31,978 nucleotides of DNA, from positions 1-31,978 of the forward strand of contig CAYSPU010000029.1 in the NCBI GenBank assembly GCA_964432995.1, given 5' to 3'. The DNA comes from CAYSPU01 sp964432995 (GTDB taxonomy: Bacteria > Verrucomicrobiota > Verrucomicrobiia > Limisphaerales > JAHDYP01). Numbering within the stretch: position 1 is the first letter of the stretch; every line of letters begins with the position of its first letter. Positions 25,641 through 31,978 of this stretch are shown in pieces. Position numbers and translations under genes: made by a program. The notes beneath the pieces are model-generated. The model did no database searches, was not told where the DNA came from, and saw nothing but the letters and a program-made list of their open reading frames with translations.

Positions 25641-26257
25641 GCAACCTTCCGGGCTATCCTTGGGCGGCCACGGCCACTGCAGGCCAGCGGCTCGAGCTCG
25701 GCGAGCTCGCGATACCCCAGTTGACAGGCGTGCCGCGCCTCGACGCGGAAGAGGTCCAGGGCGGCGTGAGCGTCGCCCAACCCGCGGTGGCAGCTCCTCG
25801 CCTCGAGCTGCAGCGCGTCACCCAGGTACGCCAATCGAAAGGAACTGTAGCGTCCCTTCCACAAACGCCGGGCCAGGCGCAGCGTGCACCACCACACCGG
25901 GTTTCCCGGAGCCAGACCGTGCCGCGTTTCCTCCGCCTGCAGCACCCGGGAGTCGAACGGCGCGTTGTGCGCCAACAGAACGGCGCCGTCGAGACGCGGC
26001 CGCACCTCGGCCCACACCGCCGGAAACGACGGGGCCGCAACCACGTCCCGGTCACCAATCCCGTGGATCGACTGCGAGAACCCGTCGATCCGGCACCCCG
26101 GATGAACCAGCCACGACTCGGCCCACGCCACCTCCCCCCTTTCCACGAACACGATCCCCAGCTCGACCGCGCGCAATCCGTCCGGGCTCATGGTCGTTTC
26201 GAAGTCGACCACCGCCACCCGGGCCGGGTTGGCCCAAAACTCGGAACTCGCGTCCAT
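25622..26257 (-). CDS. DEDDh 3'-5' exonuclease (DnaQ / Pol III epsilon-like)
   Basis: A 211-residue exonuclease of the DnaQ superfamily. VAVVDFETT near residues 14-22 gives D18 and E20 (Exo I), HNAPFDSRVL at about 97-106 gives D102 (Exo II), and HRGLGDAHAALDLF at 157-170 gives H157 and D162 (Exo III, DEDDh form). The whole catalytic core is present, so it should be active on single-stranded DNA or RNA ends. It could be a proofreading or processing enzyme. It starts 45 bases past the 3' end of tRNA-Arg on the same strand and may be co-transcribed with it. Its last residues (AGRGSS) and the TGA at 25622-25624 lie within the hairpin doublet, so repeat insertion appears to have set the C-terminus. 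Confidence 0.85.
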   Translation of the reverse strand: MDASSEFWANPARVAVVDFETTMSPDGLRAVELGIVFVERGEVAWAESWLVHPGCRIDGFSQSIHGIGDRDVVAAPSFPAVWAEVRPRLDGAVLLAHNAPFDSRVLQAEETRHGLAPGNPVWWCTLRLARRLWKGRYSSFRLAYLGDALQLEARSCHRGLGDAHAALDLFRVEARHACQLGYRELAELEPLACSGRGRPRIARKVAGRGSS

Positions 26258-26301
26258 CGGCCTGGAAGATGGTGCCGGCGCGGCGGAGAGGGAAGCCCAA
26301 T

Positions 26302-26377
26302 TGGTACCCCCGCCCTGAATTGAACAGGGATCAACGGTTTAGGAAACCGCCGCTCTATCCATTTGAGCTACGGGGGC
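26302..26377 (-). tRNA. tRNA-Arg (anticodon CCU)
   Basis: A 76-nt cloverleaf read on the minus strand. The acceptor GCCCCCG pairs with CGGGGGU (position 1-72 is a G-U pair). The D stem is GCUC/GAGC. The anticodon stem is GCGGU/ACCGU with loop UUCCUAA, giving anticodon CCU for AGG. The T stem is CCCUG/CAGGG with loop UUCAAUU. Discriminator A is followed by an encoded CCA (26302-26304). It marks the border between the conserved-looking exonuclease gene and the accessory segment to its right, but that segment lies on its 5' side. Confidence 0.95.
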
Positions 26378-26478
26378 ACAAGGCTCTCAATCTCAATAAG
26401 ACCCAATAAAACCAAGCCTTTCGGCTGTCTTGGGTGAGGCTAGTGGAAAATGCAGACGCGTGCAAGCGGATGCAGGTT

Positions 26479-26509
26479 TTTGCCCAAATCTGGGCACCGT
26501 TTGGGCAAA
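26479..26509. repeat. 10-bp perfect inverted repeat between tRNA-Arg and the PIN operon
   Basis: TTTGCCCAAA (26479-26488) and TTTGGGCAAA (26500-26509) pair perfectly across 11 bases. The structure lies 38 bases past the PIN-gene stop and about 100 bases upstream of the tRNA. It could end the PIN transcript or be a recombination-site relic. The rest of 26378-26547 shows only a short CCAAG-type hairpin. Confidence 0.6.
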
Positions 26510-26547
26510 GGCTCCGCCGGAGTCTCCAGCATGGAAGTCACTCACCT

Positions 26548-27060
26548 TCACGGCTGCTCGCTGCTCCCCGCGTTCAGATCGTCCGTGAAATCGCGCTGAC
26601 CGTTGGCGTCGAAAAAAGCGCGGTCGAAACCATCGTCCAGCTTGATGGCTTTGAACTGAACTTCCCCGGCGTCCTTGAACGTCTTGCAGAACCGGTGGAA
26701 CGACTCTGTGTCGTCGGTGATGACGAACTCAGCGTCAATCCTCGCCGCCTGAGCGATGATCTTGATGTCGTCCTTGAGCGCGTCGCGCTTCACGTCAGCA
26801 GGTTGTAGACGTTTCCAGTCGAGTTTCGCTGCTCGTTGTGCATCGTCCCAGTTGAACGGCAGGACCACGCAGCAACGCAACATGTCCGGGGGAATCTCCT
26901 GTTTGATGCAAAACTCCGACACGACCACCGTCGAGAGGTAGATGGGGATTTGATTCTCCAGAAAGTGCTTCCAATAACGCCGGGCCGTCTCATGGTTCGT
27001 CCGGTTCTTGTCGGCGAGCGTAATCAGGAAGCTGGTGTCGAGCAGTACCCCGGCGGCCAT
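26548..27060 (-). CDS. PIN-domain protein (VapC-like nuclease)
   Basis: 170 residues. Acidic residues fit a PIN nuclease fold: D8 in VLLDTSFLI, E49 in VVVSEFC, D98 in LKDDIKIIAQA and D116 in FVITDDTESF. It is longer than most VapC toxins (about 130-140), with a C-terminal tail of about 35 residues. It begins six bases after the stop of the 258-residue gene, and the GGGGAGGA inside the end of that gene serves as its ribosome-binding site, so the two are coupled. PIN toxins cut RNA, but no VapB-like small antitoxin is present; the upstream partner is a large protein of unrecognised family. A role in a toxin-antitoxin or defence module is inference. Confidence 0.8.
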   Translation of the reverse strand: MAAGVLLDTSFLITLADKNRTNHETARRYWKHFLENQIPIYLSTVVVSEFCIKQEIPPDMLRCCVVLPFNWDDAQRAAKLDWKRLQPADVKRDALKDDIKIIAQAARIDAEFVITDDTESFHRFCKTFKDAGEVQFKAIKLDDGFDRAFFDANGQRDFTDDLNAGSSEQP

Positions 27061-27066
27061 GATGCG

Positions 27067-27843
27067 CTATCCTCCCCTCACTTCCCTGACCCATTGCGCG
27101 GCGTCGGGCACATCAGCCCACGCTGCCGCGCCCTTGGCGGTGAAGCGGTCGAGCGCTTCCTCATTGTAGGCCGGTTGGTAGTCCACGAAGGAAATCAACT
27201 GGATGTTGCGCAAGTCACCTGTCCGAAAATGCTGCTCCGCCCGAACGTGCAGCAGCACCTTGTGGTAAAGCCGGTTCTCCACCTGCTCACGGAGGTAGCC
27301 TTGCGAAGCTCCCACGAGCAGCGTCTTGCCCCCCCGGTCGAGTTTCAGATGGACGTTCGCCCTCTGCGTGCCGCCCATGTCCATGATCTCGCCGAACAGG
27401 TACTTCTCCACCGCCACCCACGGCACAATGTCGCCTACGCGGTAGTCCGTCTCACGGCTCACGCGCACCTTCGGCAAATCTTCGTCTTTGGGCCGTACTT
27501 CGTAAAACAGGTCTGGGTTGTTCTTCGTCCGTGCCTGCCACTTCTGCACGACCTCCGCCCGCTTGATGTCCAACTCACCCAGCACATCCTGCCGCGCCAT
27601 CAACTTCAAATCTGGCTCAAGGCTGGAAAACACCACCACCGGGAGGATGACCCGGAGCACGTAAGAGCCTTGGGTAATTTCGACGTGGACCTGATCGAGC
27701 TTCAACTTCTGGCTGCCGCCGACGAACGTCTCGACCTGCTGGTTAAACTCATTGAACTGGGACAAGCCGATTGTTCGCGGCGTGATCTCCAACCCCTCCA
27801 CTTTGCCGTGAAGCGCGAACTCAATGGATGGCGTCTCGCTCAT
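27067..27843 (-). CDS. Unrecognised 258-residue protein coupled to the PIN gene
   Basis: I do not recognise this family. It starts MSETPSIEFALHGKVEGLEI. The N-terminal half is a probable alpha/beta region with LSQFNEFNQQVETFVGG and SYVLRVILPVVVFSSLEPDL. The middle is charged (VVQKWQARTKNNPDL). The C-terminal half has VPWVAVEKYLFGEIMDMGG and a beta-rich stretch with ANVHLKLDRGGKTLLVGASQ. It has no signal peptide or true membrane helix. It is the first gene of a two-gene operon, ending six bases before the PIN gene, a position where an antitoxin or regulatory subunit would lie. Its size and integrity suggest function. It sits in the accessory segment bounded by tRNA-Arg and recombinase remnants. 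Confidence 0.75.
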   Translation of the reverse strand: MSETPSIEFALHGKVEGLEITPRTIGLSQFNEFNQQVETFVGGSQKLKLDQVHVEITQGSYVLRVILPVVVFSSLEPDLKLMARQDVLGELDIKRAEVVQKWQARTKNNPDLFYEVRPKDEDLPKVRVSRETDYRVGDIVPWVAVEKYLFGEIMDMGGTQRANVHLKLDRGGKTLLVGASQGYLREQVENRLYHKVLLHVRAEQHFRTGDLRNIQLISFVDYQPAYNEEALDRFTAKGAAAWADVPDAAQWVREVRGG

Positions 27844-27986
27844 CGTCGTCTCTCGGCAGCACTATAAGCCATCCCCAGCGGCACCGGCAAGCACCCAGCA
27901 AATCCCGTCGTAGCTCCCTCCCCCACAGGGCGACAGGGCGATCTGGACGATTTGGGCGCACGCGGCCACGACGATCTGGTCCGCGA

Positions 27987-28241
27987 TCAGGCGACCATAC
28001 TAAGCGCCTTGTGAGCGCTGGACACCGGCATCGTTAACTGCCGGGCGATGGCCCGGAGGCCAAGCCCCTTGGCTTTGAGCTTCTGGACCTCGGCAGCACG
28101 CCCATTGATCGTGGTGGGCCGACCAAGTTGGACCCCGCGCTGGCTGGCAGCCGCCAGCCCGGCGTTGACGCGCTCCTTGAGGACACCGTACCCTGCCTCC
28201 ATTACGATCTGCGCCCGCACCGTGCCGACCAGAAAGTCCAC
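27987..28241 (-). pseudogene. Serine recombinase/resolvase, C-terminal remnant
   Basis: 84 residues. From KERVNAGLAAASQRGVQLGR onward it matches the E-helix end and the linker of resolvase/invertase-type serine recombinases. LKAKGLGLRAIARQLTMPVS to its end is their C-terminal HTH. The catalytic domain with the active serine is missing, and the first 20 residues are not family-like. Its start overlaps the 3' end of the 190-residue gene by 40 bases in another frame, so a recombination junction probably lies near 28200-28240. It should be unable to recombine DNA. Confidence 0.75.
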
Positions 28242-28774
28242 TGTTGCTCGAACACGCGTTCGCTCGTCTTCGCGTCATCCAGTTCGAGCCTGCTCCACTC
28301 CTGAGCAGCAACCTCAGGGAACTGGCGCATGTGCAGCTTCACCAACGCCCTATCCGCAGACACCGCCTTCGGCGGGTGCTTCCTGAGTTCGGGCGTGGAA
28401 AGTGCCCGCTGAAAGAAGGGGACGGCGCGTTCCGGGTTCAGCAGGCCGAGCGTCACCGCCAACTGGGGTACGACCATGCTGCCAGCTTCGTAGCGGAAGC
28501 AGAGATCGTCGAAGTGTTCGGTGCGCAGGCACACCAGCAGGCAAACGCACCCAACGAGGGTATAGCGCCAGTTCACATCACGGATGATGGCCGCCCAATA
28601 CTCTGGATCGGAGACGAGTCGGTCGGCGGTCTTCCTGTAAACATTCAGGTCATGATCGACCCCATCGACACTCCAGACGAGATTGAGGGGATGCAAGTGA
28701 TACGGTGTGCCCTTTCTGTCTACACCGAGCCAACCGAACACTCGATCATGGTTGTTCTTTTCTTCGTCGGCCAC
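28202..28774 (-). CDS. Unrecognised 190-residue cytoplasmic protein
   Basis: The family is not recognised. The frame starts at a GTG (28774), with MADEEKNNHDRVFGWLGVDR. The middle has WRYTLVGCVCLLVCLRTEHF, hydrophobic but short for a membrane helix. The rest is helical: VPQLAVTLGLLNPERAVPFFQRAL and ADRALVKLHMRQFPEVAAQEW. The C-terminal RVFEQQWTFWSARCGRRS reads into the recombinase remnant and may not be the original end. It lies 73 bases downstream of the membrane propeller gene on the same strand, so the two may form a transcription unit. Confidence 0.6.
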   Translation of the reverse strand: MADEEKNNHDRVFGWLGVDRKGTPYHLHPLNLVWSVDGVDHDLNVYRKTADRLVSDPEYWAAIIRDVNWRYTLVGCVCLLVCLRTEHFDDLCFRYEAGSMVVPQLAVTLGLLNPERAVPFFQRALSTPELRKHPPKAVSADRALVKLHMRQFPEVAAQEWSRLELDDAKTSERVFEQQWTFWSARCGRRS

Positions 28775-28847
28775 AGGGCAAGAAGAGACCGAGGGGCGCT
28801 GACTGGAAAGCTCAGGTCTTTAGCGCACGGTCAGGGGTTTCGTCGCC

Positions 28848-30206
28848 TCAGAAGTCCAGCCGCTTGAGGTATGGCCCGCTCAACGCGATGGCGCTCTCGC
28901 CGCGCATGACCGGCCCCATCCGCTTCAGCGCGATGTCCACGAGGTAAACGTAGCCGCCCAGTTCCGCCATGACCTCGTTGTCGCCGAGAAAGACCGCTTG
29001 GTGGACTCCAAGACCCCCGGCAGGGTCGTTTACGCGCATCACGCTCTCCCTGTCTCTTGAGATGCTCAATCGACTTCCCCATCCACCCATCACAAAAAGT
29101 CGCAACCCTCCACGCTGATCAGACGTGTAGAACACCCCGTCTCGGCTCCACGTTGTACCCACCCTGCCATAGTGGTTCGCGAAGTCGTCCGGCGGACTTG
29201 AGAGCCGCCTGTACGCCACCGAGGGTTCGACCGAGATTCCCCAGTATTCCTTGCCTGTCTTCAGGTAGAGGGTGTCTTCCTTCGATGACCAGACCAGCGT
29301 GCATAGGGTTCCATCGCCGAAGGCCGGCACGTCCTGCAACTGGCCGGACGTGGAATCAAAGACCCGAATCTTGTGCGCCCCGCCGTTGAAGAAGGCCGCG
29401 TATCGCCCCGCAGGGCTGAAATCCATCTCCGGTGCCCGGCACCAAAAGCCCAGTTCGGGGATCGCGGCGTTCGTTCCACTCTGGAACAGAAAGAACCGAT
29501 CACCTTCCCCACGATACAGCGCGGAAGTGAGGCTGGAGGAAACCACGTAGTCTTGCACCCGGTGGGGTATTACCACCCGGCGATTCTGGCCGTTGAGGTT
29601 CGCCGCTTCTAAGTGGCCCTCCGAGCCTACCGCTACCACAGTCAACTCCGCTTGGTTGGCCCAAAGCGTGTTCGCGGTGAACTCGTGGATGTCGGTGCGC
29701 GGGTACTCAAGGGCGTAGAACACCGGGCCAAGGACGACGTACGACGCTACGTTCGCCAACAACACGGCCTTGAGCAGCTTGCCCTTGGCGACTTGCCCTT
29801 CAGCCTCCCGCACCAGCTTCCGGGCGTACAGGAACTCCACCAGAACGGTGGCCAACAGGTAGATGAGGATGCTGACCACGAGGAAGATCGGGTACACCCT
29901 GACGCGTGCTCCAAGCTCTGTCGGCACCCACCATTCCTTGAGCGCACCGTTTACAAAAAGAACAGGGATGCCGCTCAGCAAGGACCATACGTTGGCTTTG
30001 AACCACGGCCACCAGAGGTCTGCGAATCGTAGACCCAAGAACCGCCCCACAATGGGAGCTTCGGCCGTCGCGTTGAATGCCAGTAAGGGGACGAAAATGC
30101 CGACGCCGTAGCCGATCAGCACGGGCAGGTCGATGCCATCGGCCCGCGCTGTGGTTGGGAGCAGGAGACAGCAGAGCGCCAACAAGAGCCACCTGAACCG
30201 AGTCAC
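28848..30206 (-). CDS. Membrane-anchored beta-propeller-like protein
   Basis: 452 residues starting at a GTG. An N-terminal signal or first helix (FRWLLLALCCLLLPTTARA) and three further hydrophobic segments (about 26-45, 103-125, 146-165) form a membrane portion. Residues about 175-452 are repeats of WD/TolB-like type: GEGDRFFLFQSGTNAA, FSPAGRYAAFFNGGAHKI, VWSSKEDTLYLKTGKEYWGI, WSRDGVFYTSDQRGGLRLF and LGDNEVMAELGGYVYLVDI. The family is not recognised. The layout suggests a sensor or scaffold at the inner membrane. It is flanked by mobile-element remnants and probably belongs to a transferred cassette with the 190-residue gene. Confidence 0.7.
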   Translation of the reverse strand: MTRFRWLLLALCCLLLPTTARADGIDLPVLIGYGVGIFVPLLAFNATAEAPIVGRFLGLRFADLWWPWFKANVWSLLSGIPVLFVNGALKEWWVPTELGARVRVYPIFLVVSILIYLLATVLVEFLYARKLVREAEGQVAKGKLLKAVLLANVASYVVLGPVFYALEYPRTDIHEFTANTLWANQAELTVVAVGSEGHLEAANLNGQNRRVVIPHRVQDYVVSSSLTSALYRGEGDRFFLFQSGTNAAIPELGFWCRAPEMDFSPAGRYAAFFNGGAHKIRVFDSTSGQLQDVPAFGDGTLCTLVWSSKEDTLYLKTGKEYWGISVEPSVAYRRLSSPPDDFANHYGRVGTTWSRDGVFYTSDQRGGLRLFVMGGWGSRLSISRDRESVMRVNDPAGGLGVHQAVFLGDNEVMAELGGYVYLVDIALKRMGPVMRGESAIALSGPYLKRLDF

Positions 30207-30267
30207 GGCGGCATTGTGGCTGTGCTGCGAGGCAGACTCAATCTTGGAGAGAGGGACCAGACGGGAC

Positions 30268-30609
30268 TCAAGTATCGCTGCTGGTGTCCTTCAGAAACCG
30301 CTCGATCTCCGACTTCGCGATCAGCTTGTTCCGCAAGGCCAGCGAGCTTCTCAATAGGCCACGGCACAGCAACCTGTATACAGTGGGTTGGCTGATTCCC
30401 AAAATCTCCGCCGTTTCCTTCACTGTATACGCGAGGCGTGGCAGCCTCCCACTGGGGTCCGGCAGCTTCGGGTTCCGGGCTTGTGGCAGTCTCACTGGTT
30501 CAGGACCGGCGGCGGCTACATGTCGGCTCAGGTTCTCCAACTGGTCGTGCGAAATGGTGAGGCTGCCGCTGAGGGAGATCGTCAGCGGTCCTCTGGGATC
30601 GTGGTTCAT
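30268..30609 (-). CDS. Excisionase/MerR-like helix-turn-helix protein
   Basis: 113 residues. The C-terminal half is a winged-HTH of the excisionase/HTH_17 type: AYTVKETAEILGISQPTVYR, RGLLRSSLALRNKLIAKSEIERFL. The N-terminal 55 residues are Pro-rich and probably disordered. Such small proteins direct excision of integrated elements or act as repressors. It sits between the membrane propeller gene and a broken serine recombinase, all on the minus strand, which supports a mobile-element origin. The ATG at 30609 has no clear Shine-Dalgarno. Confidence 0.75.
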   Translation of the reverse strand: MNHDPRGPLTISLSGSLTISHDQLENLSRHVAAAGPEPVRLPQARNPKLPDPSGRLPRLAYTVKETAEILGISQPTVYRLLCRGLLRSSLALRNKLIAKSEIERFLKDTSSDT

Positions 30610-30670
30610 CCCGGCAAACTAACGCGACGCATGGCACATCCCCAACTCGCTGGCGATGGAACTCGGTGGA

Positions 30671-31040
30671 TCAGTTGAGCGCTACGTAATGGTAAAGGGT
30701 CGGCCTCGAAATCCGTAGCGTCCGGCAGATGTCAGGTACCGGCATGGACCTGTCGGCAAACATCTTTTTGGCGGCGACCACCGAAGGATGATCTGCCGGG
30801 ATCGCCGGACGGCCACCTTTTCGTCCACGTGCCCGTGCCGCCGTCAAACCCGCCTTGGTCCGTTCCTGAATCAACCGGCGCTCGAACTGGGCCAGCGCGG
30901 TGAAGATGTGGAAGATCAGTTCGCCGCTGGCCGCAGTCGTGTCAATGGCCCCCGTCCTGAAGGGATCGGAATCCAATGCCGCGCTCGCGGAGGTTCTCGA
31001 CCAGATCAATCAGGAGCCGAAGGCTCCGGCCCAGCCTGGC
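30671..31040 (-). pseudogene. Serine recombinase (resolvase family), 5'-truncated and frameshifted
   Basis: The C-terminal part reads IDTTAASGELIFHIFTALAQ, FERRLIQERTKAGLTAAR and an HTH ending DICRTLRISRPTLYHYV. Upstream, a second frame gives ARLGRSLRLLIDLVENLRER and GIGFRSLQDG, also family-typical. The two frames are separated by one base in a C5 run (30949-30953, G5 on the coding strand): with four G the protein would read DGAIDTT. Beyond 31040 the first 60 or so residues, including the catalytic serine, are absent. The one-base indel could be a sequencing error; the truncation is not. Confidence 0.8.
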
Positions 31041-31094
31041 CGATGACGAAGGCCATCCTACTGACTGGTGCGCCGGAGAACAGGACTGTGTTGG

Positions 31095-31166
31095 CACGAT
31101 CTCGCGCATGGCGTCGTTGACCTGTGCGCCGATGTCCGCCGCCTCGGGGAGGTGAGTCGTAGTCCA
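31095..31166 (-). pseudogene. Possible scrap of a type I methyltransferase (HsdM-like) gene
   Basis: On the minus strand, 31151 to 31095 reads LPEAADIGAQVNDAMREIV, which resembles the conserved LP-x-A-x-DIG-x-x-x-NDAM segment in the N-terminal part of HsdM proteins. It continues in frame into non-homologous sequence and then the recombinase remnant. It is only about 20 residues long, so this is a weak call. Confidence 0.3.
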
Positions 31167-31208
31167 TCCTTCATCGCAGGCAACTTCAGAGCGTTTCGTT
31201 GGGGGTCG

Positions 31209-31978
31209 CTATGGGTCGCCACCGGTTTCGACGACCATTGTCGGGTGGTCCGAATCCCCGCGGTCAATGTACTCCGCTCGCGGCACCGGTGTGCCTGGAG
31301 AGACGAAGACGTGATCGATGCGCCGGCCCAGGTCCTGATCGGGCGGCTCTATCCGCTTTACCTTGGTCGCGGACCACGCATCGGCAAGCTGCTCCAACGT
31401 CAGGCGGTAAGGTTCGGCGCCAGGTTCGAAGTTGAAATCGCCCATCAGGATCACGTTGGTCTTGCCCGCCACCAGCTCCAGGATTTCCCGCTGCTGAATC
31501 ACGGGGCCGCCATTGCCCAAGTGCGTCACGAACACGTGATAGGTCGTTCCGCCCGCGGTCAGCTCCGCCGCGAGGACCGCGGTTTGCTCTCCGGTCGAGT
31601 ACAGGTAAATGGTGCGGGCCTGCTCGATCGGGAATCGCGAGAGCAACGCGATCCCGAACGTTCCGGCGCCCGTCCGGGGCCCGGCGTGGGCATGGTAGTT
31701 CAACCCGTCCGCCAGGAACCGCACCAGGTCCGAGTTCCCGCCAGCAACGCGGGCCGTGTCGGTCTCCTGCAAGCCCACAACGTCCGGGTTCGCCCGACGG
31801 ATCGCTTCCAGTTGGCCGGTGAAGTTCCTTGAGCCTTTGGCGCTATACCCCTGCTGGAGGTTGAACGTCATGACGCGCAGCGCACGATTTGCCGAGGCCA
31901 GATTCGGGTGGGCCTGGGTGATCACTACCGCCCCGATAGCCCCCAACGCCAAAGTGGCACCCACGACAACCACCGGGT
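31209..31978 (-). CDS. Endonuclease/exonuclease/phosphatase-family protein (partial, N-terminus outside window)
   Basis: The C-terminal 256 codons or so of an EEP-superfamily hydrolase (Mg-dependent phosphodiesterase). LRVMTFNLQQG, VVGLQETDTARV, FVTHLGNGG, VILMGDFNFEPG, RIDHVFVS and GDSDHPTMVVE supply the Asn, Glu, His, Asp and final Asp-His of the fold. A hydrophobic segment (VVVGATLALGAIGAVVITQA) precedes the domain. The frame stays open to the window edge, so the GTG at 31973 need not be the start; homologues often carry several N-terminal membrane helices with the catalytic domain outside. The substrate (nucleic acid, phospholipid or other) is unknown. It seems to be the first ordinary gene beyond the accessory segment. 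Confidence 0.88.
   Translation of the reverse strand, partial: PVVVVGATLALGAIGAVVITQAHPNLASANRALRVMTFNLQQGYSAKGSRNFTGQLEAIRRANPDVVGLQETDTARVAGGNSDLVRFLADGLNYHAHAGPRTGAGTFGIALLSRFPIEQARTIYLYSTGEQTAVLAAELTAGGTTYHVFVTHLGNGGPVIQQREILELVAGKTNVILMGDFNFEPGAEPYRLTLEQLADAWSATKVKRIEPPDQDLGRRIDHVFVSPGTPVPRAEYIDRGDSDHPTMVVETGGDP

Noticed and set aside
26302..26377. tRNA-Arg as the integration site of the accessory segment
   Set aside because: Elements normally insert at the tRNA 3' end, which here faces the exonuclease gene. The accessory genes are on the 5' side, and no copy of the tRNA 3' end was found within the window.

Overview
This is a GC-rich bacterial window that most resembles the Verrucomicrobiota, probably a Limisphaerales/Pedosphaera-type lineage. 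That placement is inferred from gene content: giant secreted proteins built from lamin-tail and CotH domains, a BspA-type leucine-rich-repeat protein, an ECF sigma factor of the type common in these phyla, weak Shine-Dalgarno sites, and intergenic DNA full of short interspersed palindromes. No 16S or marker gene is present to prove it. One run of 100 N (10059-10158) marks a scaffold join, and it sits inside a tandem repeat.

Left part (1-9854): the N-terminal 290 codons of a catalase run off the left edge. Next is a translationally coupled minus-strand operon for a DevBCA/MacAB-like exporter, ordered membrane fusion protein, FtsX-type permease, ATPase, with GTGA and ATGA start/stop overlaps. 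A plus-strand secreted protein of about 1150 residues follows; it carries a recent in-frame 657-bp tandem duplication. Last is a homospermidine synthase.

Middle (9855-17395): first comes a tandem array of a 128-bp unit made of paired hairpins (REP-doublet-like), interrupted by the gap. It is followed by two other interspersed repeat types and a secreted PQQ-type beta-propeller protein. The stretch 12774-15381 looks like a graveyard. An ECF sigma factor is cut after region 2 and joined out of frame to the tail of another protein, which is itself frameshifted. Its small downstream partner may be cut by an in-frame TGA. A signal-peptide/beta-propeller start is joined out of frame to a BspA LRR protein. 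A secreted PHP-domain phosphoesterase follows and looks intact.

Right part (17396-31978): a 2349-residue secreted protein with a CotH kinase-like domain and eight lamin-tail domains; a convergent polytopic membrane protein; a DEDDh exonuclease whose stop codon lies inside a REP-like hairpin; and tRNA-Arg(CCU) with an encoded CCA end. Beyond the tRNA lies an accessory segment: a two-gene operon of an unrecognised 258-residue protein and a PIN-domain protein, two different truncated serine recombinases flanking a membrane beta-propeller protein and a 190-residue unknown, an excisionase-like HTH protein, and a possible scrap of a type I methyltransferase gene. The window ends in a partial endonuclease/exonuclease/phosphatase-family gene.

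The best candidates for something undescribed are the 258-aa/PIN pair, the asymmetric hairpin-doublet repeat family, and a short C-terminal domain shared by the window's secreted proteins.
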